From: Candidatus Gastranaerophilales bacterium
GTDB taxonomy: Bacteria > Cyanobacteriota > Vampirovibrionia > Gastranaerophilales > Gastranaerophilaceae
Length of the DNA: 64,000 bases
Direction of reading: 5' to 3'
NCBI GenBank assembly: GCA_944324395.1
Contig: CALUWC010000010.1
Span: 1-64,000, forward strand
Below the pieces are notes generated by a model. That model saw only the letters and a program-made list of their open reading frames with translations. It was not told the DNA's origin and did no database searches. Shown here in pieces: positions 1 through 9,800 of this stretch; positions within the stretch are counted from its first letter, which is position 1, and the number at the start of each line of letters is the position of its first letter. Made by a program: the position numbers and the translations under genes.

Positions 1-486
1 AGCCATTCTTTTGCCTTTGATAACACGAGAAGGAGTTGTACCTGCACCGATTGAACCAGGTTCTCTGTGGTTTTTAGAACCGTGAGCCATAGGTCCTCTT
101 CCAAAGTTCCATCTTTTTACTGTACCCTGGAAACCTTTACCTATTGATCTACCTGTAACGTCTACTTTTTCAACATTATCCAATACTGAAAGTTCAACTT
201 TATCGCCTACTTTGTAATCTTGAGGATTATCAACTCTGAATTCCTGAAGATGTCTGTAGTTTGATAAATTATTTTTCTTGAAATGACCTAATTGAGCTTT
301 AGTCAAGTGTTTTTCTTTAGCAGCAACGGTACCTACCTGGATAGCATTGTATCCGTCAGTTTCAACTGTCTTAACCTGAGTAACTACAGTTTCATCAACT
401 TTGATGACTGTTACAGGAACTGCCAAACCTTGTTCGTCAAAGATTTGAGTCATTCCAACTTTTTTTCCTATTACACCTAGTGTCAT
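1..486 (-). CDS. rplC: 50S ribosomal protein L3 (partial, C-terminus off window)
   Basis: Reading leftward from an ATG at 486, the 162 codons give a typical bacterial L3: an N-terminal MTLGVIGKKVGMTQIF segment, then GRSIGKGFQGTVKRWNFGRG and the MAHGSKNHREPGSIG loop that reaches toward the peptidyl transferase centre. L3 is an early assembly protein of the large subunit. The usual length is about 205-210 aa, so roughly 45 C-terminal residues lie beyond the window edge. An AAAGGTAG Shine-Dalgarno sits just upstream. It follows rpsJ in the same direction, as in the S10 operon, but after an unusually long 230-nt gap. Confidence 0.97.
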   Translation of the reverse strand, partial: MTLGVIGKKVGMTQIFDEQGLAVPVTVIKVDETVVTQVKTVETDGYNAIQVGTVAAKEKHLTKAQLGHFKKNNLSNYRHLQEFRVDNPQDYKVGDKVELSVLDNVEKVDVTGRSIGKGFQGTVKRWNFGRGPMAHGSKNHREPGSIGAGTTPSRVIKGKRMA

Positions 487-716
487 ATTCTACCTTTCTA
501 GCTCGCTCATGCCGGTATAATCTCAGACCATATCAGGCATTGAGTTTGCATTTTCTCTTGCGAGCGCTACTTTTGTACTGTCCTTTTACCTTTTGGAGGA
601 CTTTCACCTCCCTCCGCCTTTACCAATATTTGAACATTATCAGCTTTGACGGGTAGTAGATCACATTATTTATGCATAATGCTTATTCAATTTTCACGAT
701 TGCCGGTATCTTGCAA
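487..716 (-). promoter_or_regulatory. Long structured intergenic leader between rpsJ and rplC
   Basis: A 230-nt gap inside the S10 operon, where genes are normally nearly contiguous. Read on the minus strand it has a GGAGG-TGAAAGT-CCTCC hairpin (about 592-608). It also has a complementary pair, GCTCGC near 560 and GCGAGC near 504, that would enclose about 60 nt and bring a stem up to the rplC Shine-Dalgarno. No ORF is supported. I infer an internal ribosomal-protein leader or processing region; no known Rfam family is claimed. Confidence 0.4.
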
Positions 717-1034
717 CTATTTTGCTTCGATATCTACTCCGGCCGGTAAATCTAATCTACGTAACTCTTCCATTGTCTGTTGAGTTGGTTCGTATATATC
801 TATAATACGTTTATGAGTTCTCATTTCGAAATGTTCACGAGATTTTTTATCTACGTGAGGTGAACGCAACACGCAATATATACGTCTTTTTGTAGGTAAA
901 GGAATAGGGCCAGCAACTTTAGCGTCTGTTCTTTTTGCTGTTTCTACAATTTTTTCAGCAGATACATCAATAAGTTTGTGATCGTATGCTTTCAAACAAA
1001 CTCTGATTCTGTTTTTCTTAGTACTACTTGCCAT
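717..1034 (-). CDS. rpsJ: 30S ribosomal protein S10
   Basis: A 105-aa protein with the complete S10 pattern: [15 protein letters not shown] near the N-terminus, then [21 protein letters not shown], and the conserved [18 protein letters not shown] segment. S10 is part of the small-subunit head and doubles as NusE in transcription antitermination. Length matches the family (about 100-105 aa). An AAGGAA Shine-Dalgarno precedes the ATG. It is the first gene of the leftward ribosomal operon here; the usual upstream fusA/tuf genes are not adjacent, since a phosphohexomutase gene lies next door instead. Confidence 0.98.
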   Translation of the reverse strand: MASSTKKNRIRVCLKAYDHKLIDVSAEKIVETAKRTDAKVAGPIPLPTKRRIYCVLRSPHVDKKSREHFEMRTHKRIIDIYEPTQQTMEELRRLDLPAGVDIEAK

Positions 1035-1171
1035 TTGTATTCCTTTTTCTTTTCTATGTACAACTGCCGACCTTGCGAGTTTCGAACCTGATGCCCGACC
1101 CTCCTGTTTTCGGCCCCTGAAGTGAGCTATTTATAAAATATTTCGGATATTTTACTTACTATACTTCAAGC
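1035..1171 (-). promoter_or_regulatory. 5' leader of the rpsJ operon, possible autoregulatory RNA
   Basis: About 137 nt lie between the predicted transcription start and rpsJ. On the minus strand GCCGA and TCGGC elements pair around an inner GAG/CTC stem topped by GTTCGAAAC. Ribosomal operons commonly carry such leaders as repressor-binding sites. The fold was judged by eye only, and no known leader motif was recognised. Confidence 0.4.
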
Positions 1172-1177
1172 ATATAT

Positions 1178-1206
1178 ATCTTAGGATAAACAAAATACAG
1201 TGTCAA
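1178..1206 (-). promoter_or_regulatory. Sigma-70 type promoter of the rpsJ operon
   Basis: On the minus strand TTGACA (1206-1201) and TAAGAT (1183-1178) are separated by exactly 17 nt, a near-consensus housekeeping promoter. Predicted start is near 1171. It is the strongest promoter match in the window, as expected for a ribosomal protein operon. Confidence 0.8.
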
Positions 1207-1301
1207 CCGTATTTTTCCATGTTTGTTTAGTTTTGTAACAAAGAAAATTTATTTATCGTAACAGACAAACGCTAATATTTTCAAAATTAACAATTCAACA
1301 G

Positions 1302-2678
1302 TTAGTGCAAAACGAAATTTTTTATTTTCTCAATTTTATCTTCAGAATCGCTTTCAATATAAATTCTGAGCAGCGGCTCAGTTCCTGAAGGTCTGACAAG
1401 AATCCATGAGGAATTATCTTCAAGATACAATTTCACCCCGTCTTTAAAATCTTTTCTGGAAACTTTAATACCTGCAATTTCATCAATAGCAGAAAATTTA
1501 TCCAGTACAGGTTTAACTTCAGCCTGATTATCAAGTTTTTTGTCAACTCTAGTGTTAATAAAACTGTGACCTGCAAATTTATGCAAATCTCTTTGCATTT
1601 GAACAAGTGTTCTGTTTTCATAAGCCATAGCTTCCAGAATTAAAAGATTTGCCAAAATTCCGTCTTTTTCCGGAATATGCCCTTGAATACTTAAGCCGCC
1701 TGACTCTTCACCTGCAATTATCGGATTGTATTTACGCATAGCTTCCCCAACATGCTTAAATCCTACGGGGGTTTCTATTACTTCAATTCCCAATTTTTGA
1801 GCAACAATATCAAGCAGTAAACTCGCCCCTACAGTTTTTACAAGAGGGCCTGAATATTTTTTATTCTTTTTAAGATGCATCAAAAGAATCGCTATAATTT
1901 CATTCGGTGTAACATATTCTCCGTTTTCGTTTATTGCCCCGAACCTGTCAGAATCACCGTCATTTGCAAATCCTACATAATTTTTATGAGTTTTTATAAA
2001 TTCTATCAACTCACCTAAATATTGAGGCTTCGGTTCAGGCATTCCGCCGCCGAAATTCGGATCATGATACATGTGAATTGCATCATACTCAATTCCTTTA
2101 TCAGACAATAATTTATCAAAATATCCGATACTTGCAGCATATAAGCCGTCAAAAATTATATGACTTTTTAATTCTTTAATTTTTTCAAAATCAATAATTT
2201 GTTTTATATGCTTAAAGTAATTATTTGAAAAATCGGTATATATTAACTTCCCTTTAACACAAGAAGGATAATCCGCCCCCAGATTCGCAACAATTTCATC
2301 AGTTATTTCACCAGTTGCTGGACCGGCATAATCAGGGATAAATTTTATGCCCAGATACTCCGGAGGATTATGCGAAGCAGTAAACATAACCGCACATGCA
2401 TCTAAATAATTTGCATTAAATGCCAGAACCGGTGTAGGCAAAACTTTATCACTGTATAAAACTTTAAAACCTTTATCTTTCAAAATTTCAGCACATTGCA
2501 TGGAATATTCACGTGCCTTATTTCTCGGATCATAACCGATAATTATTGTTTTATAAATTCCGTAATTATCAAAAACGTATTTTCCTATTGCATTTGAAAC
2601 TACAGAAACATTTTCCTCGTTAAAATCTTTTCCTACAACAGCACGCCAACCGTCTGTACCAAATTTTATACCGTTCAT
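1302..2678 (-). CDS. Phosphoglucomutase/phosphomannomutase family protein
   Basis: A 458-aa alpha-D-phosphohexomutase, interconverting 1- and 6-phosphosugars through a phosphoserine. All four signatures are visible: GTDGWRA at the N-terminus, the catalytic loop TASHNPP with phospho-Ser near residue 102, the Mg-binding loop NDGDSDRFG near 239-247, and the sugar loop GEESGG near 323-328. The C-terminal phosphate-binding RPSGTEP is near 432. Length is normal. It feeds sugar nucleotide and glycogen or envelope precursor metabolism; whether glucose, mannose or glucosamine is preferred cannot be told. It is divergent from pheA with a 58-nt shared promoter region. Confidence 0.92.
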   Translation of the reverse strand: MNGIKFGTDGWRAVVGKDFNEENVSVVSNAIGKYVFDNYGIYKTIIIGYDPRNKAREYSMQCAEILKDKGFKVLYSDKVLPTPVLAFNANYLDACAVMFTASHNPPEYLGIKFIPDYAGPATGEITDEIVANLGADYPSCVKGKLIYTDFSNNYFKHIKQIIDFEKIKELKSHIIFDGLYAASIGYFDKLLSDKGIEYDAIHMYHDPNFGGGMPEPKPQYLGELIEFIKTHKNYVGFANDGDSDRFGAINENGEYVTPNEIIAILLMHLKKNKKYSGPLVKTVGASLLLDIVAQKLGIEVIETPVGFKHVGEAMRKYNPIIAGEESGGLSIQGHIPEKDGILANLLILEAMAYENRTLVQMQRDLHKFAGHSFINTRVDKKLDNQAEVKPVLDKFSAIDEIAGIKVSRKDFKDGVKLYLEDNSSWILVRPSGTEPLLRIYIESDSEDKIEKIKNFVLH

Positions 2679-2701
2679 TTCTTCCCTTCTTTTTTATTTT
2701 C

Positions 2702-2728
2702 TGCTATAATTTTAATTGAAATAAGGAG
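2702..2728 (+). promoter_or_regulatory. Extended -10 promoter and strong RBS of pheA
   Basis: TGCTATAAT (2702-2710) is an extended -10 element with a perfect TATAAT hexamer. An AAGGAG ribosome binding site at 2723-2728 lies 8 nt before the ATG at 2737. No good -35 is visible, as is usual for extended -10 promoters. Confidence 0.6.
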
Positions 2729-2736
2729 TTAAGTAA

Positions 2737-3588
2737 ATGCTAAGTTTTGAATCTGTAAAAAATATTGCATACTTAGAACCTGAAACATCGTTTTCTGAAA
2801 TGGCAAAAGATGAATTCTGCAGGAAATTCGAAATTAAATGCGAATCAACACCAATAAAAACAATCAAACAAATTGTTGAATTTGTGGAGCAAAATCCTGA
2901 TAATCTCGGAGTTTTACCGGTCGAAAACACTCTGGACGGAACAGTCAGAGAATCATTTGACTGCCTTATTTCGTCAGCAAATCCTAATATAAGAATTCTT
3001 GCTGAAATGATTATGCCGATTGAATACTGCCTGTTATCAAAAACTACGGAATTTTACAGCCTGTCAGGACTTATCGCAACTCCGAGATTATTCGGGAAGT
3101 GCCATGATTTCATACAAAATGAAATGCCAAGAAACCTGAATCTTGTAGAAGCTCCGACAATGCTTGATGCAGCACATGAATTAAATAATTATAATCTTAC
3201 ATATTCTGCAATCGGAAATAGAAAAATCGCAGAAGTATGTATGTTAAATGTTTTAAAAGAAAATATACATGACGATAAAGATAACCGGACAACATATATT
3301 TTGATAGGGGACAGAGAAACCGTAGAAACCGGTAAAGATACTACTACGATTGCGTTTAGTACGAATAATACTCCGGGTGCATTATTGGAAATTTTAAAAA
3401 TATTTTTAGAGAATAATATCAATCTTTCATATATTTCTTCCCGCCCGTCAAAAACTAATCCGCATCAATACATTTTTATAGTAAACTTTGACGGACATAT
3501 CCACAACGAAAATATGCTCAGAGCAATAAATGACATCAAACCCAAAACATCTTTATTCAGATATCTGGGTTCATATAAAAAAGCCTAA
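2737..3588 (+). CDS. pheA: Prephenate dehydratase
   Basis: A 283-aa monofunctional prephenate dehydratase, converting prephenate to phenylpyruvate for phenylalanine synthesis. Residues 1-190 form the periplasmic-binding-like catalytic domain with AYLEPETSFSEMA (the usual YLGPxGTFS) and PVENTLDGTVRESFD. NRTTYILIG closes that domain and matches the family TRF motif, with Thr retained. Residues from about 200 are an ACT domain with GALLEIL and SSRPSK, corresponding to the GALV and ESRP phenylalanine-binding motifs, so feedback inhibition by Phe is likely. There is no chorismate mutase domain. Together with aroK and aroB it points to aromatic amino acid prototrophy. Confidence 0.93.
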   Translation: MLSFESVKNIAYLEPETSFSEMAKDEFCRKFEIKCESTPIKTIKQIVEFVEQNPDNLGVLPVENTLDGTVRESFDCLISSANPNIRILAEMIMPIEYCLLSKTTEFYSLSGLIATPRLFGKCHDFIQNEMPRNLNLVEAPTMLDAAHELNNYNLTYSAIGNRKIAEVCMLNVLKENIHDDKDNRTTYILIGDRETVETGKDTTTIAFSTNNTPGALLEILKIFLENNINLSYISSRPSKTNPHQYIFIVNFDGHIHNENMLRAINDIKPKTSLFRYLGSYKKA

Positions 3589-3666
3589 ATATATCTTTAT
3601 AAATTTTAAATTAAACAGCATTTTTCCAGAATAAAAAGTTTTATTAAATACATAGGGGAAATTTTA

Positions 3667-4395
3667 ATGTTTATAAAGCTCGGAACAAAACTGTTAAAAT
3701 CAGCTCAGCAAGCATACCCGCTCACCATCAGCGGGAAAATAAGAATGCCGCAGAATATAAGTTTCAGTCTTAAAAATCCTTATATTTTAGAAAATCTTTC
3801 TGAAAAAGAAATAAAGGAACTAAAAATTTTTGAAGGCAAAAAATTAAGAACTCTTTGCAGAATATTAGATAGTGAAAATTCTTCCGGCATACTAAACAGA
3901 TACATGCAGTACCTGACAAAATCCGGAGGTTTCAGTGAGCAAGATTTACAATTTTTATATAAAAAAGCGTTCCATAATACAAAAATTCCAACAGATGTAA
4001 ATTGCGATGCTTTTGTCTATTTAAATGAACTTTCTCCGGAAATCGGTTCAAAATTTGATGCCCATGGATTGGCAAAAGTCAGTGTAACAGATCAGCTAAA
4101 ACAACTGAACAGATTACTGACAGAAGGGATTAATAAAGATAAACCTTTTTATACAGCCCCGCTGGCTGCAAAAAGCAATCTAGGTTCAGGAATTGGAACA
4201 GCAGGAAGTCATGCCTATCGTGACGGTTCTTTTATATTAGTAAGTGAAAAATCTAAAATGCTTACTGAAAGCGGAATTAAACATGTTATAGTAAATGATG
4301 CTTATTATAATATAATTGACGATTTACGACAAAAATTTCCTCAAGTAAATTTTGTGCGTGCGGATAAAGCTGTTGATTATTTTTCAAAATTATAA
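3667..4395 (+). CDS. Hypothetical protein, 242 aa
   Basis: I do not recognise this protein. It has no convincing signal peptide or membrane segment. The N-terminus is basic and contains an ISFSLKNP stretch near residue 32. The C-terminal third alternates predicted strands and helices (GSFILVSEK, IKHVIVNDAYYNIIDDLRQ, QVNFVRADKAVDYF), suggesting a small alpha/beta domain. The start follows a short GGGGAA element, and the leader shares ACATAGGGGAAA with the leader of the LysM protein gene at 18127. It converges on miaB, and the two coding regions overlap by 6 nt at their stops. Confidence 0.7.
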   Translation: MFIKLGTKLLKSAQQAYPLTISGKIRMPQNISFSLKNPYILENLSEKEIKELKIFEGKKLRTLCRILDSENSSGILNRYMQYLTKSGGFSEQDLQFLYKKAFHNTKIPTDVNCDAFVYLNELSPEIGSKFDAHGLAKVSVTDQLKQLNRLLTEGINKDKPFYTAPLAAKSNLGSGIGTAGSHAYRDGSFILVSEKSKMLTESGIKHVIVNDAYYNIIDDLRQKFPQVNFVRADKAVDYFSKL

Positions 4396-5724
4396 TATCC
4401 GGAGTAATTCACCGTTCAAATACCAGGTTTTCACACCCGTAATTTTTACATTCACAAACTCACCAGTCAAATCTTTATCACACTGGATATGCACAATTTT
4501 ATTATTGCGGGTTCTGCCTGTTATAACATTTTTTCCTTTATGATTTTCAAAATTTTCAACCAGAACTTCCATTTCCCTGCCTAAAAATTTCTTATTTGAA
4601 GCAAGACAGCATTTTCTGTTTTGTTCATTCAATCTTGCAAGACGTTCAAACTTTGTATCTTCATCTATATACTTGTCAACCCACTTTGCGGCAACAGTTT
4701 TTTCTCTTGGCGAATAAGCCGCAGTATTTGAATAATCCAACTGCAATTCTTCCATTGCAGTCAAAGTTTCAACAAACTGCTCTTCAGTTTCACCAGGAAA
4801 ACCTGCTATAAAATCACTTGTTATTGTCACATCAGGAACCATCTCCCGAACTTTTTGAGCAATCTTAAAATAGGTTTCCCTGTCATAACGACGATTCATC
4901 TTCTTCAAAACTTCACTGCTACCTGACTGCATAGGAATATGAAAATATTCACAAACTTTATCTAACTCCACAACAGTTTTTATAAGATCATCCGTTATAT
5001 CCGTAGGATAAGAGGTTACAAAACGAATTCTAAAATTTCCCTCAATTGCATTAACATCACGCAACAAATCTGCCAGACGATAATTTCTATCCTTGAAATC
5101 TTTGCCGTAACTATCTACATTCTGACCGAGCAGAGTAACTTCCTTAAACCCTGCTGCTAACGCATCATTTACTTCTTTCAAAATAGTTTCAGGTAATCTT
5201 GAACGTTCACGACCTCTGGTATAAGGAACTATACAATATGTACAGAAATTATTACACCCTTCTGTTATCGGAATCCAGGCATTAACGGATTTTACCCTGT
5301 TAATTTTATATTGAACAGCTTTATCATCTTCAGTTGCATTAGTTTCTTCGCATTCACAAACTTTTTCTCCGTTTTCAACCGCTTTTATAATATCAGGTAA
5401 TGAATAAATTTTATGAGTTCCGAGAACGAAATCAACATAATGAGCCCGCTTGAATATTTGTTCCGCTTTTTGCTGGGCAACACACCCGCAAAAACCTATC
5501 TTTATTTCAGGTTTTGCTTTTTTCCATTTGCCCCACGTTCCAATTAAGCTATAGGCCTTGTCTTCGCTTAATTGTCTTATAGAACAAGTGTTTACCATCA
5601 ATAAATCTGCCTTTTTAGGCTCTGTTGTTTCTTCATATCCGAAATTCGACAACATTCCGAGCATTCGCTCTGTATCAGATTTATTCATCTGGCAGCCCAT
5701 TGTTTCTATATAAACCTTTTTCAT
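4390..5724 (-). CDS. miaB: tRNA-2-methylthio-N6-dimethylallyladenosine synthase MiaB
   Basis: A 444-aa radical SAM methylthiotransferase that converts i6A37 to ms2i6A37 in tRNAs reading UNN codons. The N-terminal UPF0004 domain has the three cluster-binding cysteines (TMGCQMN near 11, NTCSIR near 47, GCVAQQ near 81). The radical SAM motif CNNFCTYC lies near 157-164. A C-terminal TRAM domain follows (EVLVENFENHKGKNVITG onward). Length is normal. The MiaB rather than MtaB or RimO assignment rests on the whole-length pattern. The 3' end overlaps the convergent gene by 6 nt. Confidence 0.95.
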   Translation of the reverse strand: MKKVYIETMGCQMNKSDTERMLGMLSNFGYEETTEPKKADLLMVNTCSIRQLSEDKAYSLIGTWGKWKKAKPEIKIGFCGCVAQQKAEQIFKRAHYVDFVLGTHKIYSLPDIIKAVENGEKVCECEETNATEDDKAVQYKINRVKSVNAWIPITEGCNNFCTYCIVPYTRGRERSRLPETILKEVNDALAAGFKEVTLLGQNVDSYGKDFKDRNYRLADLLRDVNAIEGNFRIRFVTSYPTDITDDLIKTVVELDKVCEYFHIPMQSGSSEVLKKMNRRYDRETYFKIAQKVREMVPDVTITSDFIAGFPGETEEQFVETLTAMEELQLDYSNTAAYSPREKTVAAKWVDKYIDEDTKFERLARLNEQNRKCCLASNKKFLGREMEVLVENFENHKGKNVITGRTRNNKIVHIQCDKDLTGEFVNVKITGVKTWYLNGELLRIL

Positions 5725-5841
5725 TATTCAAAACCTCTTATATTTCAACTACTGTATTCTTTATCTTAGCTGAAAAATAAAGTTTGTAAAATTAATACAA
5801 GTTTGACCAAACGAAAAATTGAACATAAAATCGTAAATGTA

Positions 5842-6861
5842 ATGAGTATTAAAAATAATAAATTCTCCAAAATTTTTATAATTTTTACACTATTTCTACT
5901 GATTAGTGCCGGTATAACTTTTGTTGTATATTTTATAAATCTAAAAACTGCCCCGAAAAAATTTGAGACAGCAATTAAAAATATAACTGCAAATACTAAA
6001 TTAATTGATGCAAATACTGACCATAATCAGGCACTTGATGTTTCAGAATATGCAAAAAAACAAGGACTTGAAATTCCGGAAATTTTAATAAATTTTGATA
6101 CTCATAGCGATATTTATCTAAATTATCCGGTTATAGAACACGGGGAAGCAGGTGTCGAAAACTGGATAAATGAACTTATAGCCAAAAACCCTAAACTAAA
6201 TGAAATATACTGGGTAATGCCATTTGAAGAAGCGAATAACAGCAGTCTGCAAACCTTGTTTTCGGAACACAATCTGAAATCCGTAAAAAACGGAATCCCA
6301 TTATATGGAAACTGCTTAGATGAAAAACTTGATTATTTTACATTCGTTTTTAAACCGCTATATATAAAAGAATTCCGCCAAAATTTCCTCATTGAACCAA
6401 AATCCGGACAGTTAAACGAATATATTGAAAATAGCCTGCTTAACGATATTTTCTTTGACAAATCAAAAACCTACAAAAAAGTAAAAATTATAACCTGTAC
6501 AAAACAAACCCTTCCAGATTTTAAAAACAGAAAAGTCTTTTTAAGTATTGACGCAGATTATGTAAGCAATTCAGGATTTGATACTGCAGAAGATTTTAAA
6601 ATCGTCAAAACTCCTGAACAGGTGACTAAAAATTTTTATTCTATTTTTAATACAATAGACAAAAAAAATATCCGTCCTGAAGTAATCTCATTATCTTTAT
6701 CTCCGCAATATTTACCTCAAGAACATCATAAACATGTACAACAGATTTTTAACTACATTATAAAAACTGCAGGAATGAAAGATCCTATTAGTATCTATAA
6801 AAGAAAATATGATACTGATCCCGACTATTTAAAGAAAAAATATGGCAACACAGAAAATTAG
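5842..6861 (+). CDS. Membrane-anchored UPF0489/ureohydrolase-like protein
   Basis: A 339-aa protein from ATG 5842; an in-frame TTG at 5803 would add 13 residues, and neither start has a good ribosome binding site. One N-terminal transmembrane helix (IFIIFTLFLLISAGITFVVY) anchors it. The extracytoplasmic domain carries INFDTHSDIYLN and later FLSIDADYVSNSG. These resemble the DxHxD and DxD manganese-ligand motifs of arginase-like ureohydrolases and of the poorly known UPF0489 family. Function is not known. It converges on and overlaps by 4 nt the helicase gene that follows. Confidence 0.6.
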   Translation: MSIKNNKFSKIFIIFTLFLLISAGITFVVYFINLKTAPKKFETAIKNITANTKLIDANTDHNQALDVSEYAKKQGLEIPEILINFDTHSDIYLNYPVIEHGEAGVENWINELIAKNPKLNEIYWVMPFEEANNSSLQTLFSEHNLKSVKNGIPLYGNCLDEKLDYFTFVFKPLYIKEFRQNFLIEPKSGQLNEYIENSLLNDIFFDKSKTYKKVKIITCTKQTLPDFKNRKVFLSIDADYVSNSGFDTAEDFKIVKTPEQVTKNFYSIFNTIDKKNIRPEVISLSLSPQYLPQEHHKHVQQIFNYIIKTAGMKDPISIYKRKYDTDPDYLKKKYGNTEN

Positions 6862-9800
6862 TCAATACTCAGAACTCTGTCAAGGCAGGCATTTTTAGAA
6901 TATTGCCATTCTCTGTATGTTATTCGTTTTACCTTATATCCGCAGCGTTCAAGAATAGACTGTTTTTTCATATTGGACATATGAGTTTTTTTGTTATCGT
7001 CAACACCGTCTATTTCAATAATAAATTTATTATCAACCAACAAATCAGCACTAAGTCCGGCAACATCTGCTCCGGCAATAACTTTGTGGTCTAACTCTCT
7101 TATAGCTTCCGCCACTTCCCGCTCAAGTTTATTTTTGTAAATATTTTCATCAATTTCATTGTTTAGTAAAGATTCCCTGCGTTCTTTGTACTGTTTTAAA
7201 TATGAAACATAATGTCTGAAATGTCCGTCAGGCATTGTTTCTAAATCATGAGAAACAAAACTGATACATTTTAATCTTGCACGTGTAATTGCAACATTAA
7301 ATAAGTTCGGTTTTTGCAGGAATGTAATACTTTGCGGATAAGAATTATTAGCAAAAGCCCATGACATCAATATTATATCACGTTCATCACCCTGAAAGGT
7401 GTGAGCCGTACCGATTTCTATTCTGTGTTTTTTAATCATATAATCTGACAAAACTTTAGGAACAGAAATCTTTAATTGTTCAACCTGAGCCCTGAACGGA
7501 GAAATAATACCGATACTTACAGGGTTGTCAGGATTTTTCTTCTCATCCTCAATAATTATTTCATGCAAGGTCTTGACCAGTGCTTCAATTTCCGGAAGAT
7601 TTCTTGTTGCATCCATATCAACTTTTCCGTCAGGAACTTTGATAATATCAATTGCATTATCTTCCAGTGAATCCTTTTTCATAACGCGTATTCTGTCATT
7701 ATAAAATTCGTGATTTGAAAAATTGATAATCGGCGGAAGACTTCTGAAATGTTCATCCAGCATAACGGAATTCATAGAATAATAATCTGCAAGATCAAAC
7801 ATGGAATTTGTTCTGAATCTCCACATCAGTTGATACTTTTCAGGAATTCCATACTGACTTAAGAAAGACTGTTCTTTTGCTTTTTCTAAAAATGAAAGAT
7901 GAGGAAGCTGCTTGTCATCACCAACAACGACAGTTCTTTTTGCTCTGTACATTATCGGAAAACAGCTTGCTATATCACACTGGGAAGCTTCATCAATGAT
8001 TGCAACATCAAACATACCGGGTTTTAACGGCAAAGAATCAGATACTGCATAAGTTGTTACGCACCAGCATGGAAAAGCATCTAATAACGGCTTAAAATCT
8101 TCTTCCTCCATTATTTGATTAGTCTTTTTCTTTCTGCGTTCAACCAAAGCCATAGAATGAACTTTAATTCTGCGAACCTTCTTGGCATCACGCAACAAAG
8201 CTTTCAATGATTCTCTTCTTGTACTTTTCAAAATATTAACAGCAAGATATTTCTGTTTCTTTTTCATCTGGCGGATTTGTTCCATCATCACATGAAGGTT
8301 GCCTATTTTTTGAATATCCGATTCAATTTTTCTTAATCGCCATTTTTGAGTAATAAAATCTAATTCGACTTTCAATCTGTCAAGGTTCTCAGGTTCAACC
8401 TCAAAATCTTTAATATCTAAAATCTTCTTAAGCTGCCTTAAATTAGACATATTGGCAAATGATGCAAAAAAGCCTGACTTTTCCATATTATCGGACAATG
8501 CCCTGATAACATCATTGATATTATCAATTTCAGATTTTTTTAACGGTCTGTGAATATATTCCATTTCCCCAACATTTACAGTCTGTTGCTGGATTTCATC
8601 TTTTAAATCATGCCAGTCCTTTTCAAGCTTCAATATTTTTTCGCATTTACTTTCAGTTTCTCTGAGACAGTCAAGATGCTGTTTCATATCCTTTAAGTCA
8701 GCGAAAATAAAGTCTTCAACATCATTATCCAGCTCAAATTTGCCTGAGGTTAATTCCTGAAGCTGAAAACTCAATTGTTTTTGATAATTCATTCTGCCGG
8801 CTCGGAGAGCTAAATAAGGGGCCCCAAGATCATTTAACCTGTCTGCAACAACATCAACGGCCTTATCCATACGTGATGCAACAAGAACTGTTTTACCGTT
8901 GGCAATTAAATGTGCGACGAGATTAACAATTGTCTGGGATTTACCTGTTCCCGGAGGTCCCTGAACAGCAATCAATTTACTGTTTTCTACATTCCTTATA
9001 ACCCTTTCTTGAGAATCACTCAATGATAATGGAGTTATCGGATAAAAGTCTGAATTTGAATCTTTTAATGGGAAATTTTTTTCAACTGACTGGGTATATT
9101 CATCATTTATAACACTCAATGTCGTTTCACGAAAAACTCCGCTTGGTTTTTCAGCTATTTGAAGAAGTTCATGTAAAACTCCGGCAGTAACAGCAGGACG
9201 TTTTGTTAAAATAATAGCACTTTGATAAGTTACAGAAAGTTTTTTGATATCCCCCACAGCAGCTTTATGTTTTTGCTCCTGAATTTCCTCATCAATAATT
9301 TCATCAAAATTTTCACCTGTTATTTGAACATCTGAAAAATCGCCTGCTAAATGTTCATCTTTTTCAACATTATCTTCTTCAACATTTTCCGAAGGATCTT
9401 CACTTATTTCGATATCAGGAATCAGAGATTTTAGCGTAGTCAGAAAAATATCCATTTTTTCTTTTGTAATCGGAACATCAGGTACTACATCTAATATCCC
9501 TTCCAAAAACAAATCTACTTCATCATCATCTTCACCTTTCTTTAAAAGTGCAGCCAATGCCCCCGTATTCAAAGACAGAATATCGTCTTGCGGAATACAG
9601 TTTATATTCACACCATTGCGTTCAAGTTTACAAGGCACATACAAAAGCGGCGTCAAAAATTCATTGCTGCGTTTTGATTTTCCATTACGTCCAACAAGGA
9701 ACATATAACCATATATTAAATATTTATCTCTGGCACTGGAAACGCCCTGAAGCATCAATTCAGTTAAATTAGGATTTGAACCGTCAAGTTTTAAGTATTC

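Noticed and set aside
1070-1130. T-loop-like GGTTCGAAACTC suggesting a tRNA
   Set aside because: No acceptor, D or anticodon arm can be built around it; better read as part of the rpsJ leader.
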